In this document: positions 1 through 7,198 of the stretch, piece after piece
How positions within the stretch are numbered: position 1 is the first letter of the stretch
Layout: each line of letters opens with the position of its first letter
Origin: Ilumatobacteraceae bacterium
Lineage (GTDB): Bacteria; Actinomycetota; Acidimicrobiia; Acidimicrobiales; Ilumatobacteraceae
Reading direction: 5' to 3'
Assembly (NCBI GenBank): GCA_016650435.1
Contig: JAENVT010000053.1
Span: 1-13,646 of the forward strand
DNA length: 13,646 nt
Notes under the pieces: model-generated
The model's input: the letters and a program-made list of their open reading frames with translations, nothing else
Told to the model about the DNA's origin: nothing
The model's database searches: none
Program-made: the position numbers and the translations under genes

Positions 1-71
1 AGATCCTGACGGCCCACGACGTCGACCAGTGGCGCGACGTGCAAGACGCGTCCCTGATCCACTCCGGCTGA
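1..71 (+). CDS. 3' end of an unidentified gene (partial)
   Basis: An open frame enters from the left edge (codons from base 3) and ends with TGA at 69-71. The 22 visible residues end in DVDQWRDVQDASLIHSG. They are too few to assign a family. The main support is that the frame is open up to the edge and that a palindromic repeat, possibly a terminator, begins 34 bases after the stop. It could be a chance open frame. No function is claimed. Confidence 0.35.
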   Translation, partial: ILTAHDVDQWRDVQDASLIHSG

Positions 72-105
72 CCACTCCCCTGACCGAAGACGGCCACGGC
101 GGACG

Positions 106-155
106 GAAGTGCACACTTTCGATGCGACCTGTCTGCACCGAAAGTGTGCATTTCG
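106..155. repeat. 50-bp palindromic repeat, copy 1
   Basis: The arms GAAGTGCACACTTTCG and CGAAAGTGTGCATTTC are inverted complements with one mismatch, separated by an 18-base loop. The whole 50-bp unit recurs at 936-985 with 8 differences, nearly all in the loop, so the stem is the conserved part. It lies between the left-edge gene and the broken AbiEi-like gene. It may be a REP-type element or a transcription terminator; there is no T-tract. Confidence 0.8.
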
Positions 156-200
156 AATCGCGAATGGTCCTTGCGCCGACAGCCGATAGCTTCCACCGAC

Positions 201-955
201 ATGTCCGCTCCGGCCCCACGGGCCATGGCGGAGTTTGCGGCCTCTCACCATGGTGTCGTCGTTCGAAGCCAGGCTGCCTCTTTTGGACTCACGCCCCGCG
301 ACATCCGCATTGCCAAGCAGGACGGCTGGCTCACAGAACCAGTTCGCGGTGTCCTCGTAGTCGGCGGTTACCCGCCGACTTGGGAGCAGAAGCTGGCGAT
401 CGTTTGCGCGGGCAGTGTCGCCCGTCCCGTCGTCAGCTTCGGCGCGGCGGGGCGCGTCTTCGATCTCGACGGATTGGAGGTCGCCAAGGCGGAGCTCACC
501 GTCGTGCGGCCATACCATCTCAATCGGGCGGCGGCACGCGGAATCGTTATTCATCAAGCCTTTCAGCTCGACCCGTCGGATCGGTATGAACGCAATGGGT
601 TGCCTTGCACCACATTGGCCAGGACGCTCGCGGATCTCGGAACGACGGAATCGAAGGACACATTCCGGTGCTCCTGCCGCAGTGCGTCATCACAAACGAC
701 ACCGGACGCTTTGTCGCTCGTCTTGACTTTGGCATTCCCACCGCTCGCTTGGGCATCGAGGGCCACAGCCGAAAGTTTCACTTCGGCCCGATTTTGGAAG
801 CCGCCGACGAGGATCGCGATCTACGCGTTGCCGCGTGTGGGTGGGACGTGATCTATCTCGGTTGGTACGCGCAACGACGACCGGCCGAGGTCGTGGAGCT
901 CATCGCTCAGACCTGTCGCGCTCGTCTCGATCGGCGAAGTGCACACTTTGGATGA
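201..955 (+). pseudogene. Broken AbiEi-like wHTH / DUF559 (Vsr-like nuclease fold) protein
   Basis: The first frame (ATG 201, alternative ATG 225) gives an N-terminal winged-helix 'AbiEi antitoxin-like' segment (AEFAASHHGVVVRSQAASFG, then WLTEPVRGVLVVGG) and the usual middle domain ending NGLPCTTLARTLADLGTTES near base 650. That frame then turns into low-quality sequence and stops at 851. In another frame, from about 662, the family's C-terminal DUF559 domain resumes (IPVLLPQCVITNDTGRF, VARLDFGIPTARLGIEGH), with the Asp...Glu-x-His pattern of Vsr-like nucleases, and runs to TGA 953-955. The linker of several dozen residues normally found between the two halves is missing. An out-of-phase internal deletion near 645-665 therefore explains both the shift and the shortening. 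In the family the N-terminal part resembles AbiEi antitoxins, but many members are solitary and of unknown role. No AbiEii-type toxin gene is visible next to it. The true original stop is uncertain because the frame ends inside a repeat. Confidence 0.8.
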
Positions 956-985
956 GGCCTGTGCGCGGCGAAAGTGTGCACTTCG
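936..985. repeat. 50-bp palindromic repeat, copy 2
   Basis: The arms GAAGTGCACACTTT (936-949) and AAAGTGTGCACTTC (971-984) are a perfect 14-bp inverted repeat around a 21-base loop. It is the same orientation-neutral element as 106-155. It lies between the plus-strand pseudogene and the convergent methyltransferase gene, a position suited to a bidirectional terminator. The surviving frame of the pseudogene runs into it and stops at 953-955. Confidence 0.82.
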
Positions 986-1011
986 GGCGCTGGGGTTCGA
1001 GCCACGAGCGG

Positions 1012-1800
1012 TTACTGCGGGAGGCGCGCCCACATCAGGATTCGGCGGAACGGGAAGAAGTGGGGCTCGTGGTCGCCGAGCACGCGCAACAACTCGGTTT
1101 CGTAGTCGGCGACGAACGCCTCGAAGGCTTCGGGGTCGAGGCGTTTCTCGAATCGGGTCAACGTCGTGCCGCGGACCCATTCGACGACGTGGCGGGTGCT
1201 CGGCAAGACATGTGGATAGACCTGCAGCCGAACGTGCTGGCGCTCGAAGCCGAGGTCGTAGAAGATCTGGGCGTATTCCTCCGGCCGCAATACGTAGGCC
1301 TGAACCGGGTCGATAGGCGGCCCGGCAGGGCCGAACAACGACACATACGGCTCGCGTTCGGCGACCAAACGGGCAACGGTGTGCGAAGGCATGTCGGCGT
1401 TGGCCGGCACCTGAACGGCAATCTGACCGCCCGGCCGAAGGGCACCGGCCCAGCGAGCCAGAACATCGACGTGGTCAGGAACCCATTGCATACTCGCCGC
1501 GGCGATCACGAGATCGACGTCGGCCGGCGACTTCCACTCGCCGATGTCGCCGAACTCGAACCGCACGGTACTCGACGCATGTTCGACGGATTTGTCGAGC
1601 ATCGCCTGCGAGTTGTCGATGCCGATCATCTCGCCGACGCCGAGTTGCTCGGCAGCTAACGCTGTCAACTCACCGGGTCCGCATCCGAGGTCGACCGCAC
1701 GGTCTATCGACGCAGGCTCGATCAGCGCCAACAGGTCGTGGAACGGTTGGGCTCGTTCCTCGGCAAATCGGCGGTACTGCTCGGGATTCCAGTCAGGCAT
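1012..1800 (-). CDS. tam: Trans-aconitate 2-methyltransferase-like SAM methyltransferase
   Basis: This 262-residue class I SAM-dependent methyltransferase is close to the ~250-residue length of Tam. The N-terminus MPDWNPEQYRRFAEERAQPF matches the family's start (xDWNPxxYxxFxxxRxxPxxDLL), which fixes the start at 1800 rather than an upstream Met at 1890 that would run through the divergent promoter. Motif I is VDLGCGPG (residues 36-43), with an acidic residue in GIDNS near 60. The family core SMQWVPDH is present, followed by LRPGGQIAVQVPAN. Known Tam enzymes methylate trans-aconitate, a spontaneous by-product of the citrate cycle that inhibits aconitase, in the cytoplasm. The substrate here is inferred from overall similarity only. 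The gene is divergent from the permease and has no visible partner in the catabolic cluster. A likely leaderless promoter lies immediately upstream. Confidence 0.85.
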   Translation of the reverse strand: MPDWNPEQYRRFAEERAQPFHDLLALIEPASIDRAVDLGCGPGELTALAAEQLGVGEMIGIDNSQAMLDKSVEHASSTVRFEFGDIGEWKSPADVDLVIAAASMQWVPDHVDVLARWAGALRPGGQIAVQVPANADMPSHTVARLVAEREPYVSLFGPAGPPIDPVQAYVLRPEEYAQIFYDLGFERQHVRLQVYPHVLPSTRHVVEWVRGTTLTRFEKRLDPEAFEAFVADYETELLRVLGDHEPHFFPFRRILMWARLPQ

Positions 1801-1838
1801 GACTTGTATTGTACTTGTATCTAAACCTGTCATGTCAA
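1801..1838 (-). promoter_or_regulatory. Likely leaderless sigma-70-type promoter of the tam-like gene
   Basis: Read on the minus strand there is a consensus -35 TTGACA (1838-1833), a 19-base spacer, and a -10 TACAAT (1813-1808). Seven bases follow before the ATG at 1800. The predicted transcript start coincides with the start codon and no Shine-Dalgarno sequence is possible in the gap, so the mRNA is probably leaderless, as is common in actinobacteria. The spacer is 1-2 bases longer than ideal. Confidence 0.6.
1802..1820. repeat. Two ACTTGTAT direct repeats, 11-bp spacing, in divergent promoter
   Basis: ACTTGTAT occurs at 1802-1809 and again at 1813-1820, one helical turn apart, overlapping the -10 of the tam-like promoter and lying upstream of the permease. 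It is a possible binding site for a regulator acting on one or both divergent genes. Two 8-mers in AT-rich promoter DNA could also be coincidence. Confidence 0.4.
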
Positions 1839-1872
1839 ACTTTGCGGCCGCGAGCACATCCTGAGGGGGACC

Positions 1873-3432
1873 ATGAGCACCGCTGTCCAAGAATCGACCA
1901 TGCCGTCGAAGGGGCTGAAAGGTGGCACGCTGGGGCTGATCGCGGTCATCGTGATCGGCGTCGCCTCGACGGCGCCCGGCTACAGCCTGGCGGCCAGCAT
2001 CGGTCTCGTCACCGACGCGGCGGACATCAAGGCGCCGTTCATCATGTTGTTCGCGTTCGTGCCGATGGCGTGCATCGCCGCCTCGTTCTACTACCTCAAC
2101 AAGGCCGACCCCGATTGCGGCACCAACTTCACGTGGGGCGTGCGTGCCTTCGGTCCGAAAGCCGGGTGGATCGCGGGATGGGGCTGCATCGTCGCCGACT
2201 TGGTGATCATGCCCAACCTCGCGGGTGTGTCCGGCCAGTACCTGGTGCTGCTGTTCAAGGAGGAATGGGCCGACAACATCTACCTCACCACCACCATCGG
2301 AATCTTGTTCATCATCGCGATGACCTGGATCTGCTGGAAGGGGATCGAGCTATCGGCGCGATCACAGGTTCTGTTGCTGGGCACGGAGCTGGTTGTGCTT
2401 GCTGCCTTTGCCGTGGTCGCAATCGGCAAGTCGTTGGGTAGTGGGACAGAGCGAACGGTCGACGGCACGGTCTACCACTCCATCAAACCAAGCCTGTCGT
2501 GGATGTCGCCATCCGGACTCAACACCAACGCCATCACCGCCGGACTCGTGGTCGCGGTCTTCATCTACTGGGGATGGGATACATGCGTGTCGGTGAACGA
2601 AGAAGCGAAGGACTCCAACAAGACACCCGGACGAGCGGCGGTGTTGTCGACACTGGTCCTCCTGGCGATCTATCTGATCGTCTCCTACGGCGCGGTCTCG
2701 CTGCTGGGGCCACAGTTCGTCACAGACAATTCAGATGACGCGATGTTCGCGCTCGGCAAGATCGCACTACCCACCATCATGCTCAAGCTGTTGGTGATCG
2801 CGGTGCTCACGTCGGCCGCCGCGTCATGTCAAACGACCATCCTGCCTGCCACACGCACGATGCTGTCGATGGGCGCTCACGGCGCCGCGCCCGCCAAGTT
2901 GGCCCAGATCGATCCCAAGCGGCTGACGCCCGACTACAGCTCGTGGTTGTTCGGCGGCATATCGATCGCCTGGTACATCGTGTTGGTTGCGATCAGTCAC
3001 AACACCTCGACCGACGCGTACAGCGCATCGATCGCCGCTGTCGGCATGGCCATCGCCGTGTACTACGGGCTGTCCGGTGTTTCATGCATCCTGTACTTCA
3101 GGCGGTGGATCTTCAAGTCGGTGAAGAACTTCGTGCTCATCGGCTTCCTGCCCGCGTTCGGCGGTGTGGTTTTGATCTACGTGTTCTGCAAGACCGTTTG
3201 GGACGCGCGCAACGCGGACTATGGCTACGGCACGCTCTTCGGCGTCGGAACCGTGCTGCTGATCGGCACGATGCTGCTCGTGCTTGGAATTCCACTGATG
3301 TTGTGGGCATCGAAGAAGTACCCGACGTTCTTCAACTACAGCACCGATCCCCCTGACCTTGTCAAGGACCCGAACAGTGACGACACTCTGGCAGCTCCAT
3401 TGGGTACGTACCGCAAGAAGGGAGCCATTTAA
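1873..3432 (+). CDS. APC-family amino acid/amine permease
   Basis: This 519-residue integral membrane transporter has about 12 predicted helices (roughly residues 17-45, 55-75, 95-125, 136-156, 164-186, 218-240, 256-279, 297-320, 357-376, 383-409, 418-440, 455-478). Helix 1 carries the broken-helix segment VASTAPGYSLAASIG, typical of the amino acid-polyamine-organocation superfamily. Helix 6 carries FIYWGWDTCVSVNEEAKD, and NKTPGRAA follows. These proteins import amino acids, polyamines or related amines by secondary transport. The ATG at 1873 is preceded by a strong purine-rich ribosome site (GAGGGGGA, 1863-1870). The gene ends in TAATG, sharing one base with the UspA-type gene, a pairing often seen for APC permeases in actinobacteria. 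It is encoded next to the FadR/HyuAB/Rieske cluster, so it may import that pathway's substrate; this is inference, because a separate promoter region lies between the units. Confidence 0.88.
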   Translation: MSTAVQESTMPSKGLKGGTLGLIAVIVIGVASTAPGYSLAASIGLVTDAADIKAPFIMLFAFVPMACIAASFYYLNKADPDCGTNFTWGVRAFGPKAGWIAGWGCIVADLVIMPNLAGVSGQYLVLLFKEEWADNIYLTTTIGILFIIAMTWICWKGIELSARSQVLLLGTELVVLAAFAVVAIGKSLGSGTERTVDGTVYHSIKPSLSWMSPSGLNTNAITAGLVVAVFIYWGWDTCVSVNEEAKDSNKTPGRAAVLSTLVLLAIYLIVSYGAVSLLGPQFVTDNSDDAMFALGKIALPTIMLKLLVIAVLTSAAASCQTTILPATRTMLSMGAHGAAPAKLAQIDPKRLTPDYSSWLFGGISIAWYIVLVAISHNTSTDAYSASIAAVGMAIAVYYGLSGVSCILYFRRWIFKSVKNFVLIGFLPAFGGVVLIYVFCKTVWDARNADYGYGTLFGVGTVLLIGTMLLVLGIPLMLWASKKYPTFFNYSTDPPDLVKDPNSDDTLAAPLGTYRKKGAI

Positions 3433-3866
3433 TGGCAGCAGAACTGATCGTCGGCATTGGGGGCGACGGAGCGGGAACGGCGGCCGCCCGCACCGCGGCG
3501 CGTGTTGCCAGCCTGATGAACGGAAAGGTGGTGCTGGTGTTCGGCTACGAGCCATCGTCGCTCGGACCGCGCGGCGGCCCGCTGGAAGAAGAGATCCTGG
3601 CGGTCGGCAAGCGTGCTGTCGAGGAAGTGCGAACCGAGTTGAGGCTGGCGTATCCCGATCTCGAGATCGAAACGGAATACGTCCAAGATCGTGCCGTCGA
3701 TGCCTTACTTCAGGTCGCCCAACTGCGTAACGCCGAGGTCATCGCCGTCGGCCACGGCGGCGAAGGACCCATACGTGGTGCGTTGCTCGGCTCGATCACC
3801 TACGAGCTGGTGCACCATTCGTCGATGCCGATCCTGGTGGTTCCCGACGATCCAGCCGACGATTGA
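3432..3866 (+). CDS. Universal stress protein, UspA family
   Basis: This is a 144-residue single Usp domain with the usual length and order. It has an N-terminal strand (ELIVGIGGDGAG), a central strand (VVLVFGYEP), and a C-terminal nucleotide loop GHGGEGPIRGALLGS (residues 107-121). That loop fits the G-2x-G-9x-G-S pattern of ATP-binding Usp proteins exactly, followed by a strand SMPILVVP. The start codon overlaps the permease stop by one base and is preceded by AAGAAGGGAG, so the two are almost certainly co-transcribed and translationally coupled. Usp proteins bound to transporters can act as ATP- or stress-responsive regulators of transport. A role in controlling the neighbouring permease is plausible but not shown. 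Confidence 0.88.
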   Translation: MAAELIVGIGGDGAGTAAARTAARVASLMNGKVVLVFGYEPSSLGPRGGPLEEEILAVGKRAVEEVRTELRLAYPDLEIETEYVQDRAVDALLQVAQLRNAEVIAVGHGGEGPIRGALLGSITYELVHHSSMPILVVPDDPADD

Positions 3867-3913
3867 TCCCACTCAGCTCGCTGCGAGGCGCTGTCGCGCC
3901 CGGCAATGGCATA

Positions 3914-3932
3914 TGGTCTGACAACCAGACCA
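3914..3932. promoter_or_regulatory. Candidate operator for the FadR-type regulator
   Basis: TGGTCTGACAACCAGACCA has perfect 7-bp inverted arms (TGGTCTG / CAGACCA) around ACAAC. Its first 11 bases, TGGTCTGACAA, also fit the TNGTNNNACNA pattern reported for FadR-subfamily GntR regulators. The site lies 42 bases upstream of the regulator's ATG, in the only sizeable gap before the catabolic operon. It overlaps a weak -10-like TATGGT (3912-3917). Negative autoregulation, with the whole operon induced by a pathway metabolite, is the natural reading. Confidence 0.68.
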
Positions 3933-3974
3933 GGTGCCCGGAACAGGTGCCGAGAATCAATCGAGGGAGGCGAG

Positions 3975-4700
3975 ATGGCAACCAGCAATACTCCATTTGC
4001 GCCGGTCAAGCGGCGCACCATTTCGTCCGAAATCCGCGCCCAACTGCTGGAGGCGATCCGCACCGGAGAGCTGCAACCCGGCAGCCCGGTGCCTGCCGAA
4101 AGGCAGTTGTGCGAACAGTTCGGCGTTGCCCGCACGTCGGTCCGCGAGGCAATCCAAGGTCTCACCGCATCGGGATATCTCGAACGGCGCGGCAACCGTC
4201 CGGTCGTTGCCGAGCGGCTCCCCGAGATTCGCCTGAAAGGTGACTCAGCCACACTCGACGAGCGCAAGGCGCTGGTGCGCCAACTGTTCGAAGTTCGCAG
4301 GACGATCGAGCCGGCGATGTCGGAGCTCGCTGCCCGCCGCGCTACCGATGCAGAACGCGCCGACATCACCGAACTCGCGGCACGATCGACCAACCAGCTC
4401 GACGAGTTCCGCACGATCGACCGCGGCTTTCACACGGCAATATCCCGCGCTTGCGGAAACCCGCTGTTGCAAGAGGTCTACGGCAAGACGCTCGGGGCAT
4501 TGTTCGACTCGAATGAACTTGCCTCGTTGCTTTACGCGGAGATCAACCGTCACGAGGTCAGCGGCATCATCGCCTCGTCGACCGCGGCCCATCGGGCAAT
4601 CGCCGACGCCCTCGCGTCCGGTCGTCGCAAGGCGACGATCACCGCGGTGCAAGCGCACCTCGACGACGTCGAACGCCGCATGATCGATCGACTGTTGTGA
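3975..4700 (+). CDS. GntR-family regulator, FadR/FCD subfamily
   Basis: This is a 241-residue two-domain transcription factor. Residues ~14-78 form the GntR winged helix (PVPAERQLCEQFGVARTSVREAIQ, then SGYLERRGNRPVV). Residues ~97-236 form the all-helical FCD ligand-binding domain. The expected metal/ligand residues are present: D149 and H153 (DRGFH), H206 (STAAHRAIADA) and H228 (VQAHLDDVE). I chose the ATG at 3975 because GGGAGG lies just upstream and the domain begins shortly after; an upstream in-frame ATG at 3906 would translate the operator. Family members usually repress a neighbouring catabolic operon and are released by a small carboxylic-acid ligand bound near the metal. It is the first gene of the core cluster, 31 bases before the cupin. 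The inducer is unknown. Confidence 0.9.
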   Translation: MATSNTPFAPVKRRTISSEIRAQLLEAIRTGELQPGSPVPAERQLCEQFGVARTSVREAIQGLTASGYLERRGNRPVVAERLPEIRLKGDSATLDERKALVRQLFEVRRTIEPAMSELAARRATDAERADITELAARSTNQLDEFRTIDRGFHTAISRACGNPLLQEVYGKTLGALFDSNELASLLYAEINRHEVSGIIASSTAAHRAIADALASGRRKATITAVQAHLDDVERRMIDRLL

Positions 4701-4731
4701 GTTTGCGCGACACGGTGAGAAGGGATGGCCG

Positions 4732-5112
4732 ATGAATCTGACCAATCAGTACTGCTACTTCTACGAAACCGACGAATTCAACGAAACCGACCGGCCTGGG
4801 TTCCGGCGCAGGGTGATCACCGGCGAATTGCTGCAGCTGTGCTTCTGGCGAATCGACGGCGGAGCAACCGGGTCGTTCCTGCACCATCACATCGACGAGG
4901 AGCAACTCGGCATCATCGTGCGCGGCAAGCTCGACTTCCGCATCGGTGAACCCAGTGACGAAACGCGAGTGGTCCTCGAGCCGGGCGAGGTCTACTTGGC
5001 GCCGCGTTCCATCTGGCATGGCGACAGCGTGTTCGTCGGTGACGACGAGCTCAACGAGGTGTGGATCATCGACGTCTTCGCTCCCCCGAGAGAGGACCTG
5101 CGCAATGGCTGA
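4732..5112 (+). CDS. Small single-domain cupin
   Basis: This 126-residue protein has one cupin barrel. Cupin motif 1 includes H51, H53 and E57 (FLHHHIDEEQLGIIVRGKLD), and motif 2 includes H96 (PGEVYLAPRSIWHGDS), giving a complete 3-His/1-Glu metal site. It could therefore be catalytic (dioxygenase, isomerase or lyase) or a metal-dependent ligand-binding protein. AGAAGGGA lies 8 bases before the ATG. Its last 8 bases overlap the start of hyuA, so it belongs to the catabolic operon and is probably made in step with HyuA. The exact reaction cannot be read from the sequence. It could be an accessory subunit or a separate pathway enzyme. Confidence 0.82.
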   Translation: MNLTNQYCYFYETDEFNETDRPGFRRRVITGELLQLCFWRIDGGATGSFLHHHIDEEQLGIIVRGKLDFRIGEPSDETRVVLEPGEVYLAPRSIWHGDSVFVGDDELNEVWIIDVFAPPREDLRNG

Positions 5113-7198
5113 TGGCTCGACCGCGCCCGACTGGCGCCTGGCCGTCGACATCGGCGGAACGTTCACCGACGTCGTGTTGATCGATGCCGCCAGCGGCCGG
5201 GTGATCGTCGACAAGACGCTCACCACGCCGGCCGCACCACTCGACGGGGTTCGCGCCGGAGTGCGCCAACTGCTCGTCAAGGCCGGCGTGCGGCCCGCCG
5301 ACATCACCGCTCCCATCGTTCACGCCACCACACTCATCACCAATGCATTGATCGAAGGAAAGATCGGTCGCGCCGGTGTGGTTACAACGACAGGCTTCGC
5401 CGACACGATGCTGATCCGCGACGAGCATCGCTACGACATGTACGACCTGCAGATCGAGTTCCCCAGCCCGCCCGTTCCCCGCGATCGAGTCGTCGAGATC
5501 GCCGAGCGCACCAACCCCCTGGGCGAGGTCGTCGAGTCGCCGTCGACCGCCGACCTCGATGCGATCGCCACCGCGTTGCGCGACGCCAAGGTCGAAGCCG
5601 TCGGCGTGTGTCTGATCAACGCGTATGCCAACCCCGCGAACGAGCGCGTGATCGCCGAGCACCTGCGCCGCGAACTTGGCGTGCCGGTGTGCATCTCTGC
5701 CGAGATCTCGCCACAGATCCGCGAGTACCCGCGGATGATCACGACGGCCTGCAACGCCGCGACGATGCCGGTCATCGGACCATATTTGGACGAGCTGCAG
5801 AAATGGCTCGCCGCACAAGGGTTCGGCGGATCGGTTTTGATGATGTTGTCGAACGGTGGCGTCGTCTCGGCCGACGACGCAGCCCGCGCCCCGATCCGTC
5901 TGGTCGAGAGCGGCCCGGCGGCGGGAGCCTTGGCCGGCAGTTGGTTCGCCCGACGCCTGGGCGAAGACCGCTTGCTGTGCTTCGACATGGGCGGCACGAC
6001 GGCCAAGTCGTGCCTGATCGTCGGCGGTGAACCGGAGATCACCAACACCTTCGAGGTGGCGCGCATGTATCGGTTCAAGAAGGGCTCCGGCTTTCCGGTT
6101 TCCGTGCCGTCGGTCGACCTGGTCGAGATCGGCGCCGGAGGCGGCAGCCTGGCGCGCATCGACGAGCTCGGACTGTTGAAGGTTGGCCCGGAATCCTCCG
6201 GTGCCGACCCCGGGCCGGCGTGCTATGGCCGCGGCGGCACACGCGCCGCGGTCACCGATGCCGATCTCGCGCTCGGCATGCTCGATGCCGAATACTTCCT
6301 GGGTGGAGACATGCAGCTCGACCTTGCTGCCAACGACACCGCGCTGCAATCCATCGCCGACGGTCTCCGACTGCCGGCCAGCGACACGGCTGCGGGCATC
6401 CACGAGTTGGTCAATCAGAACATGGCCGCCGCTGCGCGCATGCATGCCGTCGAGCAAGGTGAAGATCTCCGTGGCGTCACGGTCTTGGCGTTCGGCGGGG
6501 CCGGTCCGATCCACGCCTGCGGTGTCGCCGAGCTGCTCGATTCGCCGCGGGTCATCTTCCCCGTCAACGCCAGCGTGCTCAGCGCGTTCGGCACGTTGGT
6601 ATCGCCGGTTCGAATCGACCTCGCCCGTTCGATGGTGCGCTCGCTCGCCGAGATCTCGCACGACGAGCGCGATCTGCTGCTCGACGATCTTCGCGAGGAA
6701 GGTCGCCGCGTCTTGGCGGCTGCCGGCGTGCCGGGCGACCGGATTCGGTTCCGCTACGGCCTCGACGCCCGGTATCTCGGCCAGGGCAACGAGCTGACGA
6801 TCTGGGTCGGCGACGGCGACAAATGGCCAGTCACCGATGGCGAGATCGTCGACCGGTTCGAGAGCGACTATCGACGCACCTACGGCCTGACGATTCCAGA
6901 TGTCACCGTCGAGGCAGTCACGTGGCGGCTATCGGCATATGCGAATGCCGACACAGTCGATCCGATCGCCGAGGTCGGAGATGATCATGGCAAGCCGAAC
7001 ACCTTCCGCACCGTGCGCTTCGACCGCATGGCTGCGGCACTCGACACTCCGGTCTACCGTCGCACCGATCTCGGTCGTGGCCAGCGTCTCAGCGGTCCGG
7101 CGATCGTCGAGGAGCGCGAGACGACAACCGTGATTCGACCGGGCTGGGTCGTCGAAGTCGCCGACGACGGTTCGCTGATCGCCGAGAGGAGCGTCTGA
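5105..7198 (+). CDS. hyuA: Hydantoinase/5-oxoprolinase family, subunit A (HyuA-like)
   Basis: This 697-residue protein has the length usual for HyuA. The first half has the ASKHA-type ATPase signature LAVDIGGTFTDVV (D15-D22) and the substrate-side segment HATTLITNALIEGKIGRAG. The second half has the phosphate-2 motif CFDMGGTTAKS (292-302), the diglycine region EIGAGGGSLARID, GPESSGADPGPACYGRGG, and the adenosine-type motif AFGGAGPIHACG (462-473). Family members phosphorylate or otherwise activate a carbonyl with ATP. With the B subunit they hydrolyse lactams and imides (5-oxoproline, N-methylhydantoin, caprolactam) or carboxylate ketones (acetone, acetophenone). The ATG at 5105 is preceded by AGAGGA and fits the domain start; an upstream frame extension from 4946 would cover the cupin. 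It shares the A of TGATG with hyuB, as expected for subunits of one complex. Substrate unknown. Confidence 0.92.
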   Translation: MADGSTAPDWRLAVDIGGTFTDVVLIDAASGRVIVDKTLTTPAAPLDGVRAGVRQLLVKAGVRPADITAPIVHATTLITNALIEGKIGRAGVVTTTGFADTMLIRDEHRYDMYDLQIEFPSPPVPRDRVVEIAERTNPLGEVVESPSTADLDAIATALRDAKVEAVGVCLINAYANPANERVIAEHLRRELGVPVCISAEISPQIREYPRMITTACNAATMPVIGPYLDELQKWLAAQGFGGSVLMMLSNGGVVSADDAARAPIRLVESGPAAGALAGSWFARRLGEDRLLCFDMGGTTAKSCLIVGGEPEITNTFEVARMYRFKKGSGFPVSVPSVDLVEIGAGGGSLARIDELGLLKVGPESSGADPGPACYGRGGTRAAVTDADLALGMLDAEYFLGGDMQLDLAANDTALQSIADGLRLPASDTAAGIHELVNQNMAAAARMHAVEQGEDLRGVTVLAFGGAGPIHACGVAELLDSPRVIFPVNASVLSAFGTLVSPVRIDLARSMVRSLAEISHDERDLLLDDLREEGRRVLAAAGVPGDRIRFRYGLDARYLGQGNELTIWVGDGDKWPVTDGEIVDRFESDYRRTYGLTIPDVTVEAVTWRLSAYANADTVDPIAEVGDDHGKPNTFRTVRFDRMAAALDTPVYRRTDLGRGQRLSGPAIVEERETTTVIRPGWVVEVADDGSLIAERSV

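Noticed and set aside
201..955. Functional AbiE toxin-antitoxin system
   Set aside because: The antitoxin-like gene is frameshifted and no AbiEii nucleotidyltransferase toxin lies beside it.
1801..1890. Start of the tam-like gene at an upstream Met (1890)
   Set aside because: It would translate across the divergent promoter and the permease start. The family N-terminus begins at MPDWNPEQY (1800).
5066..6661. 531-residue open frame on the minus strand opposite hyuA
   Set aside because: It is an antisense shadow of a high-GC gene. The plus strand carries a complete recognisable HyuA, and the minus translation is Arg/Asp/Gly-rich with no domain.
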